Of a DNA stretch of 64,000 bases, positions 52,615 through 60,575 are shown piece after piece. The notes below the pieces were generated by a model. That model had not been told where the DNA came from, made no database searches, and saw only the letters and a program-made list of their open reading frames with translations. The DNA comes from Proteiniphilum saccharofermentans. Lineage in GTDB: Bacteria; Bacteroidota; Bacteroidia; Bacteroidales; Dysgonomonadaceae. A program made the position numbers and the translations under genes. Numbering within the stretch: the first letter of the stretch is position 1; each line of letters begins with the position of its first letter. Where the stretch lies: the NCBI RefSeq assembly GCF_900095135.1, contig NZ_LT605205.1, positions 2,604,001 to 2,668,000 on the forward strand. The letters run 5' to 3'.

Positions 52615-52700
52615 ATTGAACGTTTTTGTTAAGCCAAATGTACAGAGATCAAACTTGTTTGGGCTATGTCATGGCGAGAAAACGACTAATGTAATTGAAC
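52615..52700 (-). repeat. Dispersed hairpin element C
   Basis: Bounded by a 7-bp direct repeat ATTGAAC (52615-52621 and 52694-52700). The centre (52642-52668) pairs ACAGAGATCAAAC with GTTTGGGCTATGT with a few mismatches. Flanks CGTTTTTGTTAAGC and GCGAGAAAACGACTAATGTAATTGAAC are those of element B with few changes (18 of the last bases are the same). It is located in the AspT-type/pncB spacer, in a likely pncB leader. Confidence 0.75.
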
Positions 52701-52751
52701 AATACAACATCTCAAACCGAAATCCGGTTCACCGGAGCCGTACTATGGAGG

Positions 52752-54347
52752 TTATCCCAACAGGGCGAGCACTTGTATCAATACGATCAATAATATCATG
52801 GCTACGGGATATACGGTGGCGTAAGCCACGCTGGGAGCAGTGCTGTCGGTCATTGAATCGACAGTGGCCAGCCCGGGGGTACTGGTCATACCTCCGACAA
52901 TGGTACCCATTAAATCCAGAATAGGGATTTTGAACACGTAAAATCCAAGCAATCCGGCGATAATCATGGGTACTATCGTGATAACTGCTCCAGTAAGGAA
53001 ATATGGTAAGCCATAGGTCTGGAAGGTCGCAAAGAGATTAGCGCCTGCCGACGTTCCCACTTCAGCGAGGAAAAGCAATAGCCCGAGTTGCCGCAGTAGC
53101 TGGTTCGACATCCCCGACATCGACCAGAGGATTGGCCCTGTTTTTCCCAGTTTACTCAGCACAAGCGCTGTCATCAGTACTCCACCCGTCAGTCCCAAGG
53201 AAAAGGAGAACGAATCGGAAAAAGAGATCTGTAACTGCCCGACTAATATACCCAGTACAATACCCATGGCTATCGGGAAAAAGTCGGTATCCGATAATTT
53301 TTTCTCGTTGTTGCCCAGCAGTAATCCCACTTCCTGCACACTCTTTCGCTCGCCTACTACCACTACCTTATCACCGAATTTCAGTTTCAGGTCGGGTGTA
53401 GGAGAAAGCACTATTCCACTCCGTCGGATACGCGTGATATTACAATGATATGCCCGGGAAAGGTCTAATGACCCCAATATCTTGTCTACCATCCTCTTAT
53501 TGGTAACCAGGAGCGATTCCACCACCTGGTCCTGATCTACCGGCAATTCTATCTCGGTACGTTCACCAATAAACAGAGCAAGTTGGTTCAGTGAGTTATC
53601 CGTTCCTACAGCTTTGACCAGATCCCCTTCCCTGAGGATGGTCTTTGCCCGGGGAATCACCATTGTGCCCTCATGGATCAGGCGGGAGATAACAGCTCCT
53701 GTCATGGAACGTATCTGCAATTCGGCCAATGATTTATCGAATACGGTCGGATTTTTGACCCGGAAGACTGCGAAGTTCACTTCAGGATAGGCCGCCTTTT
53801 CCTGCCGGTCGAGCCGGAGCGCTTCCTGTTGCAGGTCAACACCAATCATTTTCGGGAAGAATTTCACAAACAGAATCACCCCTATCACTCCAAACGGGTA
53901 AGCAATACCGTACGCAATGGAAGCAAGCGGGGAATTGGTACTGTCGATGGCTACCGCCAGCCCCGGTGTACTGGTCAATGCGCCGGCAATCAACCCCGTC
54001 ACTCCCGGCACATCTATACCGAAGAGATAGGCCAATCCTATACCAACAGCACCGGCACTAACCACAATAATCAATGCCATCATTAATAGATTTTTTCCAT
54101 TCTTTTTAAACGAATCGAAAAAACCGGGCCCCGATTGTAAACCGATAGTAAAAATAAACAACACCAACCCGAAATATCCCAATGAGCTGGGAATAGTCAC
54201 CCCAAAATGGCCGAACAGCAAAGCTATAAAGATCACTGCCGACACATCGAGTGAGAGACCTTTAATTTTGATGCGTCCAAGCATATAGCCAAGCGCTATA
54301 ATAAGAAAAACGGAAAAATAAGAATTCTGAAGTAACGAATACAACAT
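52752..54347 (-). CDS. AspT/YidE-family transporter with two RCK_C domains
   Basis: A 531-residue inner-membrane protein. Two membrane halves carry the duplicated signature GALTSTPGLAVAIDSTNSPLASIAYGIAYPFG and GGMTSTPGLATVDSMTDSTAPSVAYATVYPVA. Between them are two cytoplasmic TrkA-C/RCK_C domains (about 205-375: EGTMVIPRAKTILREGDLVKAVG and SPTPDLKLKFGDKVVVVG). This is the aspartate:alanine-exchanger family; the substrate here is not known, and family members outside AspT are mostly uncharacterised. No decarboxylase partner is adjacent. Confidence 0.88.
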   Translation of the reverse strand: MLYSLLQNSYFSVFLIIALGYMLGRIKIKGLSLDVSAVIFIALLFGHFGVTIPSSLGYFGLVLFIFTIGLQSGPGFFDSFKKNGKNLLMMALIIVVSAGAVGIGLAYLFGIDVPGVTGLIAGALTSTPGLAVAIDSTNSPLASIAYGIAYPFGVIGVILFVKFFPKMIGVDLQQEALRLDRQEKAAYPEVNFAVFRVKNPTVFDKSLAELQIRSMTGAVISRLIHEGTMVIPRAKTILREGDLVKAVGTDNSLNQLALFIGERTEIELPVDQDQVVESLLVTNKRMVDKILGSLDLSRAYHCNITRIRRSGIVLSPTPDLKLKFGDKVVVVGERKSVQEVGLLLGNNEKKLSDTDFFPIAMGIVLGILVGQLQISFSDSFSFSLGLTGGVLMTALVLSKLGKTGPILWSMSGMSNQLLRQLGLLLFLAEVGTSAGANLFATFQTYGLPYFLTGAVITIVPMIIAGLLGFYVFKIPILDLMGTIVGGMTSTPGLATVDSMTDSTAPSVAYATVYPVAMILLIVLIQVLALLG

Positions 54348-54394
54348 AACAATGTCCGGATTAATAAATTATCAATGACAGCCTAAAGAGGCTG

Positions 54395-54402
54395 CAAAGG
54401 TA
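54395..54402 (-). promoter_or_regulatory. Promoter -7 box for the AspT-family gene
   Basis: On the minus strand TACCTTTG matches TAnnTTTG, 48-55 bases upstream of the start at 54347. Confidence 0.5.
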
Positions 54403-54541
54403 ATATTTATCCTTCGGTTAGGAAAGTGGTTACACCACAAAGTGATCCATCATAATTGTGACCTAAACCTGATTAATCCCTATTAGGCGGGATAATCCTG
54501 CGAGTGAAGAAAAGGACTATATTGTACGACAACCCACTCAG

Positions 54542-54569
54542 AAAAGCCGGACATATCCATGCCCGGCTT
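54542..54569 (-). terminator. Terminator downstream of the PII-like gene
   Basis: On the minus strand AAGCCGG / CCGGCTT with a loop of 12 bases, then TTTTC. It is the probable end of the efflux operon transcript. Confidence 0.75.
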
Positions 54570-54618
54570 CCGACTTAAATGTACGTTTATTACAGAATAG
54601 TGTACACTTCTAAAAAAA

Positions 54619-54912
54619 TCACACCATATCTTCCACGTTCAAAACAAAAGCTCGAAGCCCTAAATTGTTATACTCATTATCAAGCTCTTTTAGGTATTTA
54701 AGTAAGAACGCGACTCTGTCATTTTCGACTATTGTAATGATAGCATTATTTACCGACGGCCATGCATGGCTGCCATAATGAGGCTCTCCGGTGTTGCTGC
54801 CTCTGCCGTAAACTTCTTTCCAGGACGAAAATCCACGAATATTCAGTTTGGACAGGTCTCTCTCGATCTGGCTGTAATGTGCCTGATCAAATATAATCAA
54901 AACTGCTTTCAT
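54619..54912 (-). CDS. PII-like small protein of RND efflux operons
   Basis: A 97-residue protein of the group commonly found last in Bacteroidota RND efflux operons. It has the P-II-like ferredoxin fold pattern with MKAVLIIFDQAHYSQIERDLSKLNIRGFSSW, the conserved RGSNTGEPHYGSHAWPSVNNAIITIV, and a last strand LGLRAFVLNVEDMV. The segment Gly-Glu-Pro-His-x-Gly-x-His is strongly conserved in this group. A regulatory or metal/nucleotide-binding role is inferred by others from the fold; none is proven here. The pump gene that should precede it is absent and an IS element lies there instead. Confidence 0.75.
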   Translation of the reverse strand: MKAVLIIFDQAHYSQIERDLSKLNIRGFSSWKEVYGRGSNTGEPHYGSHAWPSVNNAIITIVENDRVAFLLKYLKELDNEYNNLGLRAFVLNVEDMV

Positions 54913-54936
54913 TTGAATTTAGAATTTTAAAATTAT

Positions 54937-56823
54937 GAGTCTGCTCTGAAAACCCCATTTTTTCAAATTGCTGAAAAATGAAGTTTAACCGGACAAATGT
55001 GATTGTTTTTATTAATTGAAAGTATGTTTACAATAATATACATATTGAAACATAAATTAATTATATATTGTGGCAGTTTTTGCCAAAAAAGCGCTCTTTG
55101 ACTTATTCGCGTCATATAATTCACTATCCTGACGAAGTTTATCCACAACGAGCGGGAGTATGCCCATAGTTTGTGCTTGGCAAGTGACCTGTAACGGCTC
55201 TTGTCATTCGGGTAATGGTATCCTAACTGGAAAATGCTTGCTTCGACATTGTTCCTGATATTTTTTTCATCTATCGGGATATCGTCCAATTTCTTCCTCA
55301 GAGCGGCAGCCCTGAGGTTATCCTCATCGAAGTAGCGGTATTTTCCTTCTTCAGTCTTGATCCTCCATTTCCTCTGTGTTTTGTCTTTGCGGAGTTTTAC
55401 CCGTTGTGCCTGTATTGTTGTTCCTGTTTTGTTGTCGGTTACTATTAAATTGATTTCATTCTGTTCGTCCAAACGGATGTCATATCTCGGTGCGGGGCCT
55501 TGCATGCCTGTGAGTATCAGCTCGATGCCATTTTTATCGCTTTGGCAATACTCCTGATTATCAGCACTGTGGTAAGCCCCGTCGGCATATACTTTCTCTA
55601 TTTTGTCGGATATTATTTCCTGTGTCCGATCCAGGGCTTGTTCAAGGAAGCCGTTGTCCGGAGCCGATGCCACCGTTACCTCGGTATCGGTTATCAGGTT
55701 CAATGCCGTATCTTTGTCATCTCCCGGTTGGTCGCATGTCTCGGTGACGTTCACCGAATACCCTTTGACCTTGTTGCCGTCTTTGTCACGGTAATGGCAG
55801 TCGGTGTCATGGGGTGACTGTATGGATTTGGCGCTGACTTTCTCCTTTTCCAGAGGAACGACAGTTTTGTCCCTGCCAACCGAGTATTGTTGTTCGAAAA
55901 CCGCTTTAAGGGTCTGGTAATGACCATAGTCATGCTTCTTGAAGAGCCCTATAAAACGGTACATCAGTTTGCCCAGTTCAACGAACCTGGCATCAACCTC
56001 GGCCTTTGTACTGCGGTACACCACCTTGTTGCCCGTTTCACCCTGTATGCTTTCGATAAGGGAAAACATCTCTTTGGACAGGCTCTTATTGAAGATATGT
56101 TCCTCCCTTTCATTGATAAACAGACGCAGGGTTTCATGAATCAACTCGTAACGGGAGTACCAGGCGATATTGCTGCCGACCAGTTTACTGTCCATGCGCA
56201 CCTGCTTGCCGCTCACCTCAAACTCCAATAGCTGGTCACGGGTGATTTGCCCCTGGCACTTTTTGAACAGGTCTTCGCCGTGTTCCCTTGCATAGTCAAC
56301 CAGATGGCGACGGAAAAGGTAGTAAGTGGATGAAACAGGCTCAGCGTCCTCTAACGACATCAGACCCAGAGCACTGCGAACAAGTAAATTGTATGCGCAG
56401 TTCTCAAACAATTGTGCGTCGCTCCATCCCTGGCCTTCCTTGAGGATCATCATACCGACCAAAATACGGATAGAGGCATTAGGAGCCCCCGTTCCATTAG
56501 AATAAAGTGGTCTGAAAATAGACTCATCCACACGCATTACAACATGGTTTCGGAACCGGTTATGCCAGGAGTCATTTTTTAGGTATTCTTTCTTCTTAGA
56601 GTCTCTGAAGTACTCCGTCGGTGATGAAAAAATGCCCAATTGAGGGTTTTCGTCCGATTTTTTGAACATATTATACAGTTTTAAGCCCTACTAAGGTAGT
56701 GAATAATAGCTATATACACAAATATTTCAAAGAACTTTTCAGGTGAAATTTACCTGATTTATAAAATTTATTGTACAAAAAATTTTAAACTAAATTATCA
56801 CTCCGACTTTTCGGAGCGGACTC
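54937..56823 (-). mobile_element. IS1182-like insertion sequence
   Basis: About 1.89 kb with imperfect terminal inverted repeats: left GAGTCTGCTCTGAAAA (54937-54952), right, read inward, GAGTCCGCTCCGAAAA (56808-56823); 14 of 16 agree. One transposase gene fills it. No target-site duplication is visible in the flanks (left AAAATTAT, right AATCTTAA), which suggests that the flanks were brought together by deletion or recombination. Confidence 0.85.
54963..56669 (-). CDS. IS1182-family DDE transposase
   Basis: A 568-residue transposase. The N-terminal DUF772-like domain is MRVDESIFRPLYSNGTGAPNASIRILVGMMILKEGQGWSDAQLFENC. The DDE catalytic core has HDTDCHYRDKDGNKVKGYSVNVTETCD, EKVYADGAYHSADNQEYC (second Asp) and a C-terminal segment with KHKLWAYSRSLWINFVRIVNYM. 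It looks intact, with no frameshift. The gene is on the same strand as the efflux genes it separates. Confidence 0.9.
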   Translation of the reverse strand: MFKKSDENPQLGIFSSPTEYFRDSKKKEYLKNDSWHNRFRNHVVMRVDESIFRPLYSNGTGAPNASIRILVGMMILKEGQGWSDAQLFENCAYNLLVRSALGLMSLEDAEPVSSTYYLFRRHLVDYAREHGEDLFKKCQGQITRDQLLEFEVSGKQVRMDSKLVGSNIAWYSRYELIHETLRLFINEREEHIFNKSLSKEMFSLIESIQGETGNKVVYRSTKAEVDARFVELGKLMYRFIGLFKKHDYGHYQTLKAVFEQQYSVGRDKTVVPLEKEKVSAKSIQSPHDTDCHYRDKDGNKVKGYSVNVTETCDQPGDDKDTALNLITDTEVTVASAPDNGFLEQALDRTQEIISDKIEKVYADGAYHSADNQEYCQSDKNGIELILTGMQGPAPRYDIRLDEQNEINLIVTDNKTGTTIQAQRVKLRKDKTQRKWRIKTEEGKYRYFDEDNLRAAALRKKLDDIPIDEKNIRNNVEASIFQLGYHYPNDKSRYRSLAKHKLWAYSRSLWINFVRIVNYMTRISQRALFWQKLPQYIINLCFNMYIIVNILSINKNNHICPVKLHFSAI

Positions 56824-56842
56824 AATCTTAAATCTGAAATTT

Positions 56843-57859
56843 TTAATCAATAACTTCCACTTCGGCGCCTTCAATCAATCCGGAATTTCCCTGAACGATC
56901 ACACGGTCACCGACATGTAACCCCGATACTATCTCATATTTATCGCCAATCCGGGTTCCCAGCTCTACTTTCGTATAGACGGCCTTTCCATCTTTTTCCA
57001 AAAAAACATACCGGTCGTTGGACCCGCTTTGTTTCAAGACAGCCAAATCAGTGACGAGCGGACGTTCATTGGTTCCGAAATTAAGTGTCACGCGTGAAAA
57101 CATTCCCGGACGAAGACGCTGGTCGGTGTTGTTCACTTCAATCTCCACGGGAAAAGTACGTGAAGTCGGGTTAATCGTCGGATGGATCAAAGATATTTTT
57201 CCTTCGAAAGTTTCACCCTCCAACGCATCCACGACTATTGTAGCGGGCATCCCCGGAGATACTTTACTATAATATGATTCCGATACATTGATGACTATCT
57301 TGACCGGATTGATATTTTCAATCGTCAGGATCGGCATTCCGGCAACCACATCACCCGGATCATAATTACGGGCGGTCACAATTCCACTTATGGGACTTAT
57401 CAACCCGGTATTTTCTCCGGTAGTATTCAGCGCTGTCTGAGCAACATCAAGCTGTGTTTTCATTTGATCCAGTTGTTGTTTGGAAACACCTCCCACTTTG
57501 TACAATTCACTATATCTCTCATAATCGCGCCGTAGAGTAGCCAATTGTGTCTCTTGCTGTGAGTAATTGGCTGCATCCATTGTGACCACAGTTTGTCCTT
57601 TGGAAACCCTACTGCCAACATCCACATGAATAACCCTGATACGACCACCCATCGCAGGAGTGATATGATTGACAGCTTTTGCTTCAACTGTGGCTGTAAA
57701 AGATGAGAGTTGGTCTACAGGCACCAACCTGACCTCTTCCACTATGACGTTTCTTTTAGTGTTCTCTGTTTGTTGTTCACTCTTACCGGATCCTCCGCAC
57801 GAAGAGAGCATCAGAAGAGCAGCCAACGAGATAAATTTTAGAAAGACTTTTCGTTTCAT
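56843..57859 (-). CDS. RND efflux periplasmic adaptor lipoprotein
   Basis: A 338-residue HlyD/AcrA-type membrane-fusion protein. The lipobox is LMLSSC near residue 20. The barrel-sandwich half-motifs are AMGGRIRVIHVDVGSRVSKGQTVVTMD and GLISPISGIVTARNYDPGDVVAGMPILTIE, split by a coiled-coil hairpin (LATLRRDYERYSELYKVGGVSKQQLDQMKTQLDVAQTAL). A beta-barrel and membrane-proximal domain follow. It would link an inner-membrane pump to TolC. The frame is open to 57916, but the ATG at 57859 gives the lipoprotein signal. Its stop is only 20 bases from the IS end, so the pump gene expected next is missing. Confidence 0.88.
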   Translation of the reverse strand: MKRKVFLKFISLAALLMLSSCGGSGKSEQQTENTKRNVIVEEVRLVPVDQLSSFTATVEAKAVNHITPAMGGRIRVIHVDVGSRVSKGQTVVTMDAANYSQQETQLATLRRDYERYSELYKVGGVSKQQLDQMKTQLDVAQTALNTTGENTGLISPISGIVTARNYDPGDVVAGMPILTIENINPVKIVINVSESYYSKVSPGMPATIVVDALEGETFEGKISLIHPTINPTSRTFPVEIEVNNTDQRLRPGMFSRVTLNFGTNERPLVTDLAVLKQSGSNDRYVFLEKDGKAVYTKVELGTRIGDKYEIVSGLHVGDRVIVQGNSGLIEGAEVEVID

Positions 57860-57994
57860 TTGATTTATATTTAGTTTCAATTTCTTTGATTTTATATTTC
57901 GATATTCAAATCCCAATCAATTCATTTATTATCAATACTTTTACCGATTTATCGATATCATCACATCAATAGATTATCAAATCATCACATCAAC

Positions 57995-59178
57995 TTAGAT
58001 ATCATAACCGAGTGTTTTTTCCAAATCAGCTTTGGATGCCAAGTAGTCATAGATAGCATTACGGTATTGCAATTCGGCATTGGTTACCGCAAGGGCAGCC
58101 GCATTCAGATCCACGATAGTTCCCGCTCCTGTCTCATACCTTTTCTGTGTGATTTCGTACCCTTTCTTTGCTTGTTGTACAGACGACTCGGCAGCAACAA
58201 CCTGTTCAATACTTTTATTGATAAGCTCCACACTGTTCTTCACGGATAGTTGCAGGCCCCGTTTCAGGTTATGGCGTTGTTCCTGTAATTGGTACAATTG
58301 AATTTCGGACTGTTTGATATTATGATACCGTTGCCCCCCGCTAAAGAGCGGAATGGCAAGCGTCACACCTACCACTGAATAAGGATCCCAACGATATGTG
58401 TTGAATTTGAAATCGTTGTTCTGGCTTATATAGGAATAGTTGAAAGAAGAGGTGAGGGTGGGCAGACGCTGCAGTTTTTGCATCTCATACGCGTTTTCCG
58501 CCTGCATAGCTTGCAGGTCGAATTGTTTCAGGTCACTATTGCCAATCAGATTGTCATCAGAGGGAACAATGGCTTCAAACATCCATTTTTCATAATCAGA
58601 AAGCGATCCCACGATCTCCACCGGCAGCTCAGAGTCAATACCCATCAGCATTTTCAATTGAAGTTCCGCGATTTTCAACATGCTTTCCGACTGCAGGATA
58701 TTGGGAATAATGCTTTTGAGGCGGACATCGGCGGTAATGACATCGTATTCGGAGACGACACCCTGCTCAAACTTATTTTTGATATTTACTAGGTTCAAAG
58801 AGTCGGTCGCATAGGTTTCCCTGAACAAATCGTAGCTGTCTTTTGCCAATAATATACTGTAAAAAGCCTTTTTTACCTGGTGTGTCAGATCGATCTTCGA
58901 TGATCGCGACTGCTCCACGGCAATTTCCAAATCAACCTTGCTCATCTGGATATTTTTCCATAATGACGGTACAACGAGTGGCAGACTCACATTGACCCCT
59001 CCCGTCCACATATTTTTCCGGCCTACCTGGATACCATCGTCAGCGCTATCAGGATCGGGCGCCATTAACTTTCCCAGCACTGCAATATTCCGGGATCCGT
59101 TTCTTGCGCGTTCGCAACCGGTAACCTAAACAATCCACAAATCGTCATTACGACGATACCAATTTTTGTAGCTCTCAT
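57995..59178 (-). pseudogene. TolC-family outer-membrane efflux gene, broken by an internal deletion
   Basis: Two pieces in different frames. The start piece (59178-59065) encodes a signal peptide MRATKIGIVVMTICGLFRL ending VANAQ, then runs to a stop after 37 codons. The main piece (frame open from a GTG at 59080 to 57995, 361 codons) is a good TolC protein from NMWTGGVNVSLPLV onward, with the long helices and RYETGAGTIVDLNAAALAVTNAELQYRNAIYDYLASKADLEKTLG at the end. About 55-60 residues that normally follow the signal peptide are lost, and the frame changes at the join (near 59095). Without secretion signal or N-terminal helices it is unlikely to work. Confidence 0.78.
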
Positions 59179-59187
59179 AAAATATTA

Positions 59188-59799
59188 TTAATTATTTGAA
59201 TGGGGTAAGTCGGCAATATATTTATCTACGATTTCAATACCTTTATCGGTAGAAATTCCGCGGAGCATATTAACCATTATATTGAAAATCATATCTGTTC
59301 GGGATAAAGAAACTCTTACTGAATAAATACCGTAGATTACTATGCAAGTACTTATATCCAACATAAAGACAGTTTCATCAAAATGTAGATTTTTACGGAA
59401 ATAATTGTCTTCTATTCCTTCTTTCAGTAATCGTTTCAAATAGATATTACTTTTCTCTGCATCCTCTAAAATGTATTGATAAGTTTCCGGATAATATTTG
59501 TAGATATCCTCCCAGAATATAGCAACCGGTAACCGGGCGTATTTATAATGATTGATTATTTGTAAACATCCATCAATAATATTCTCCGATTGACTCATGA
59601 TTTCAATAACTCTATGGTTTCTATCTTCTTGAGAAACAAGGATGCAATTCTTCAAAATGTCTTCTTTATTCTTAAAATTCTTGTAAATAGTCCGTTTAGA
59701 GATCCCTAAAGAAGATGCCAAATCGTCCATGGAAATATTTTTAATACCATGAAGGCCAAAAAGGGTTGTCGCTTGTTGAATTATTCTTTCTCTTAACAT
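59188..59799 (-). CDS. TetR-family repressor of the efflux operon
   Basis: A 203-residue regulator with an N-terminal HTH, ATTLFGLHGIKNISMDDLASSLGISKRTIYKNFKNKEDIL, and an all-helical C-terminal ligand domain. It is the first gene of the operon, ten bases before the tolC start, the usual place for a local repressor of an RND pump. The ligand is unknown. It appears intact although downstream genes are broken. Confidence 0.88.
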   Translation of the reverse strand: MLRERIIQQATTLFGLHGIKNISMDDLASSLGISKRTIYKNFKNKEDILKNCILVSQEDRNHRVIEIMSQSENIIDGCLQIINHYKYARLPVAIFWEDIYKYYPETYQYILEDAEKSNIYLKRLLKEGIEDNYFRKNLHFDETVFMLDISTCIVIYGIYSVRVSLSRTDMIFNIMVNMLRGISTDKGIEIVDKYIADLPHSNN

Positions 59800-59834
59800 T
59801 GTTTTCTTTATGATTTTGACAATGCAAAGTAATA

Positions 59835-59855
59835 CTACAACTGTGCAGATTGTAG
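59835..59855. promoter_or_regulatory. Candidate TetR operator
   Basis: Inverted repeat CTACAA-N9-TTGTAG, 36 bases upstream of the TetR ATG, size and place suitable for autoregulation. The arms are only six bases. Confidence 0.4.
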
Positions 59856-59931
59856 AGAGTGCAATTCCTAAACGGCTATTTTAAGTACTGAAGTACAAAA
59901 AAACGATGCCCAACTATACATCCACTTCACT

Positions 59932-59957
59932 AAAAAAGAGTGGACAGTCCACTCTTT
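59932..59957 (-). terminator. Terminator of the 60.0-60.4 kb gene
   Basis: Perfect ten-bp inverted repeat AAAGAGTGGA / TCCACTCTTT with a three-base loop; on the minus strand it is followed by six T. It closes the transcript of the membrane-protein gene before the TetR gene. Confidence 0.85.
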
Positions 59958-60024
59958 CTTACTATTGCTTTCCTGATAAGGAAAACAAAATACAATATCT
60001 GATCCGGTTACAATGAATTTTCCA

Positions 60025-60429
60025 TCAACGAAAAAACGCAATAAGAACCTGGCAAACACCAAGCCCAATCACAATAAAGCTCATATTGGTTTTAAACAGG
60101 ATAAAATCAACATTTCTTTTATACAATCCGTCAACTGTTTTTTTGTTATTCCATTTCAGGATCTGTTTCTCCATTAATTTGTATCCCAATATTATTCCCA
60201 TATTTATTTTGGCTATTGAAAAAAGTAGCCCGACAATACCGATAAAAAGATTGTTATCCGTGAATATGTTTTGAATGTAAATAATCAGTTCCCACACTCC
60301 AAATATAAGGCAAATGATACTGAAACAGGCTCTGTAACGCAAAATCAAGTCAATCCATTTTGCAGGTAAAACACGGGGAGGGACAGCGAGTATTCCCGAT
60401 ACGATAAGCACAATTCCACTTATTAACAT
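60025..60429 (-). CDS. Small four-helix membrane protein of unknown function
   Basis: A 134-residue hydrophobic protein with four helices: LISGIVLIVSGILAVPP, ACFSIICLIFGVWELIIYI, LFIGIVGLLFSIAKINMGIILGY and MSFIVIGLGVCQVLIAFF. It has a basic cytoplasmic loop (KQILKWNNKKTVDGLYKRN). No family is recognised. It has its own terminator, and an IS5-like element lies 146 bases upstream of its start. Confidence 0.65.
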   Translation of the reverse strand: MLISGIVLIVSGILAVPPRVLPAKWIDLILRYRACFSIICLIFGVWELIIYIQNIFTDNNLFIGIVGLLFSIAKINMGIILGYKLMEKQILKWNNKKTVDGLYKRNVDFILFKTNMSFIVIGLGVCQVLIAFFR

Positions 60430-60575
60430 GATGTTTTATTTTTTATTAGAGTTTATATCGAATAAGATTTTAGATGTTTGGTTGTCAATAGCCTTATTCC
60501 TTAACCAATATAATGTCTATTCTGTAAAAAATATCAATTAGAAGTACCGCTTAATTATATTTCTAAGTTTACATA

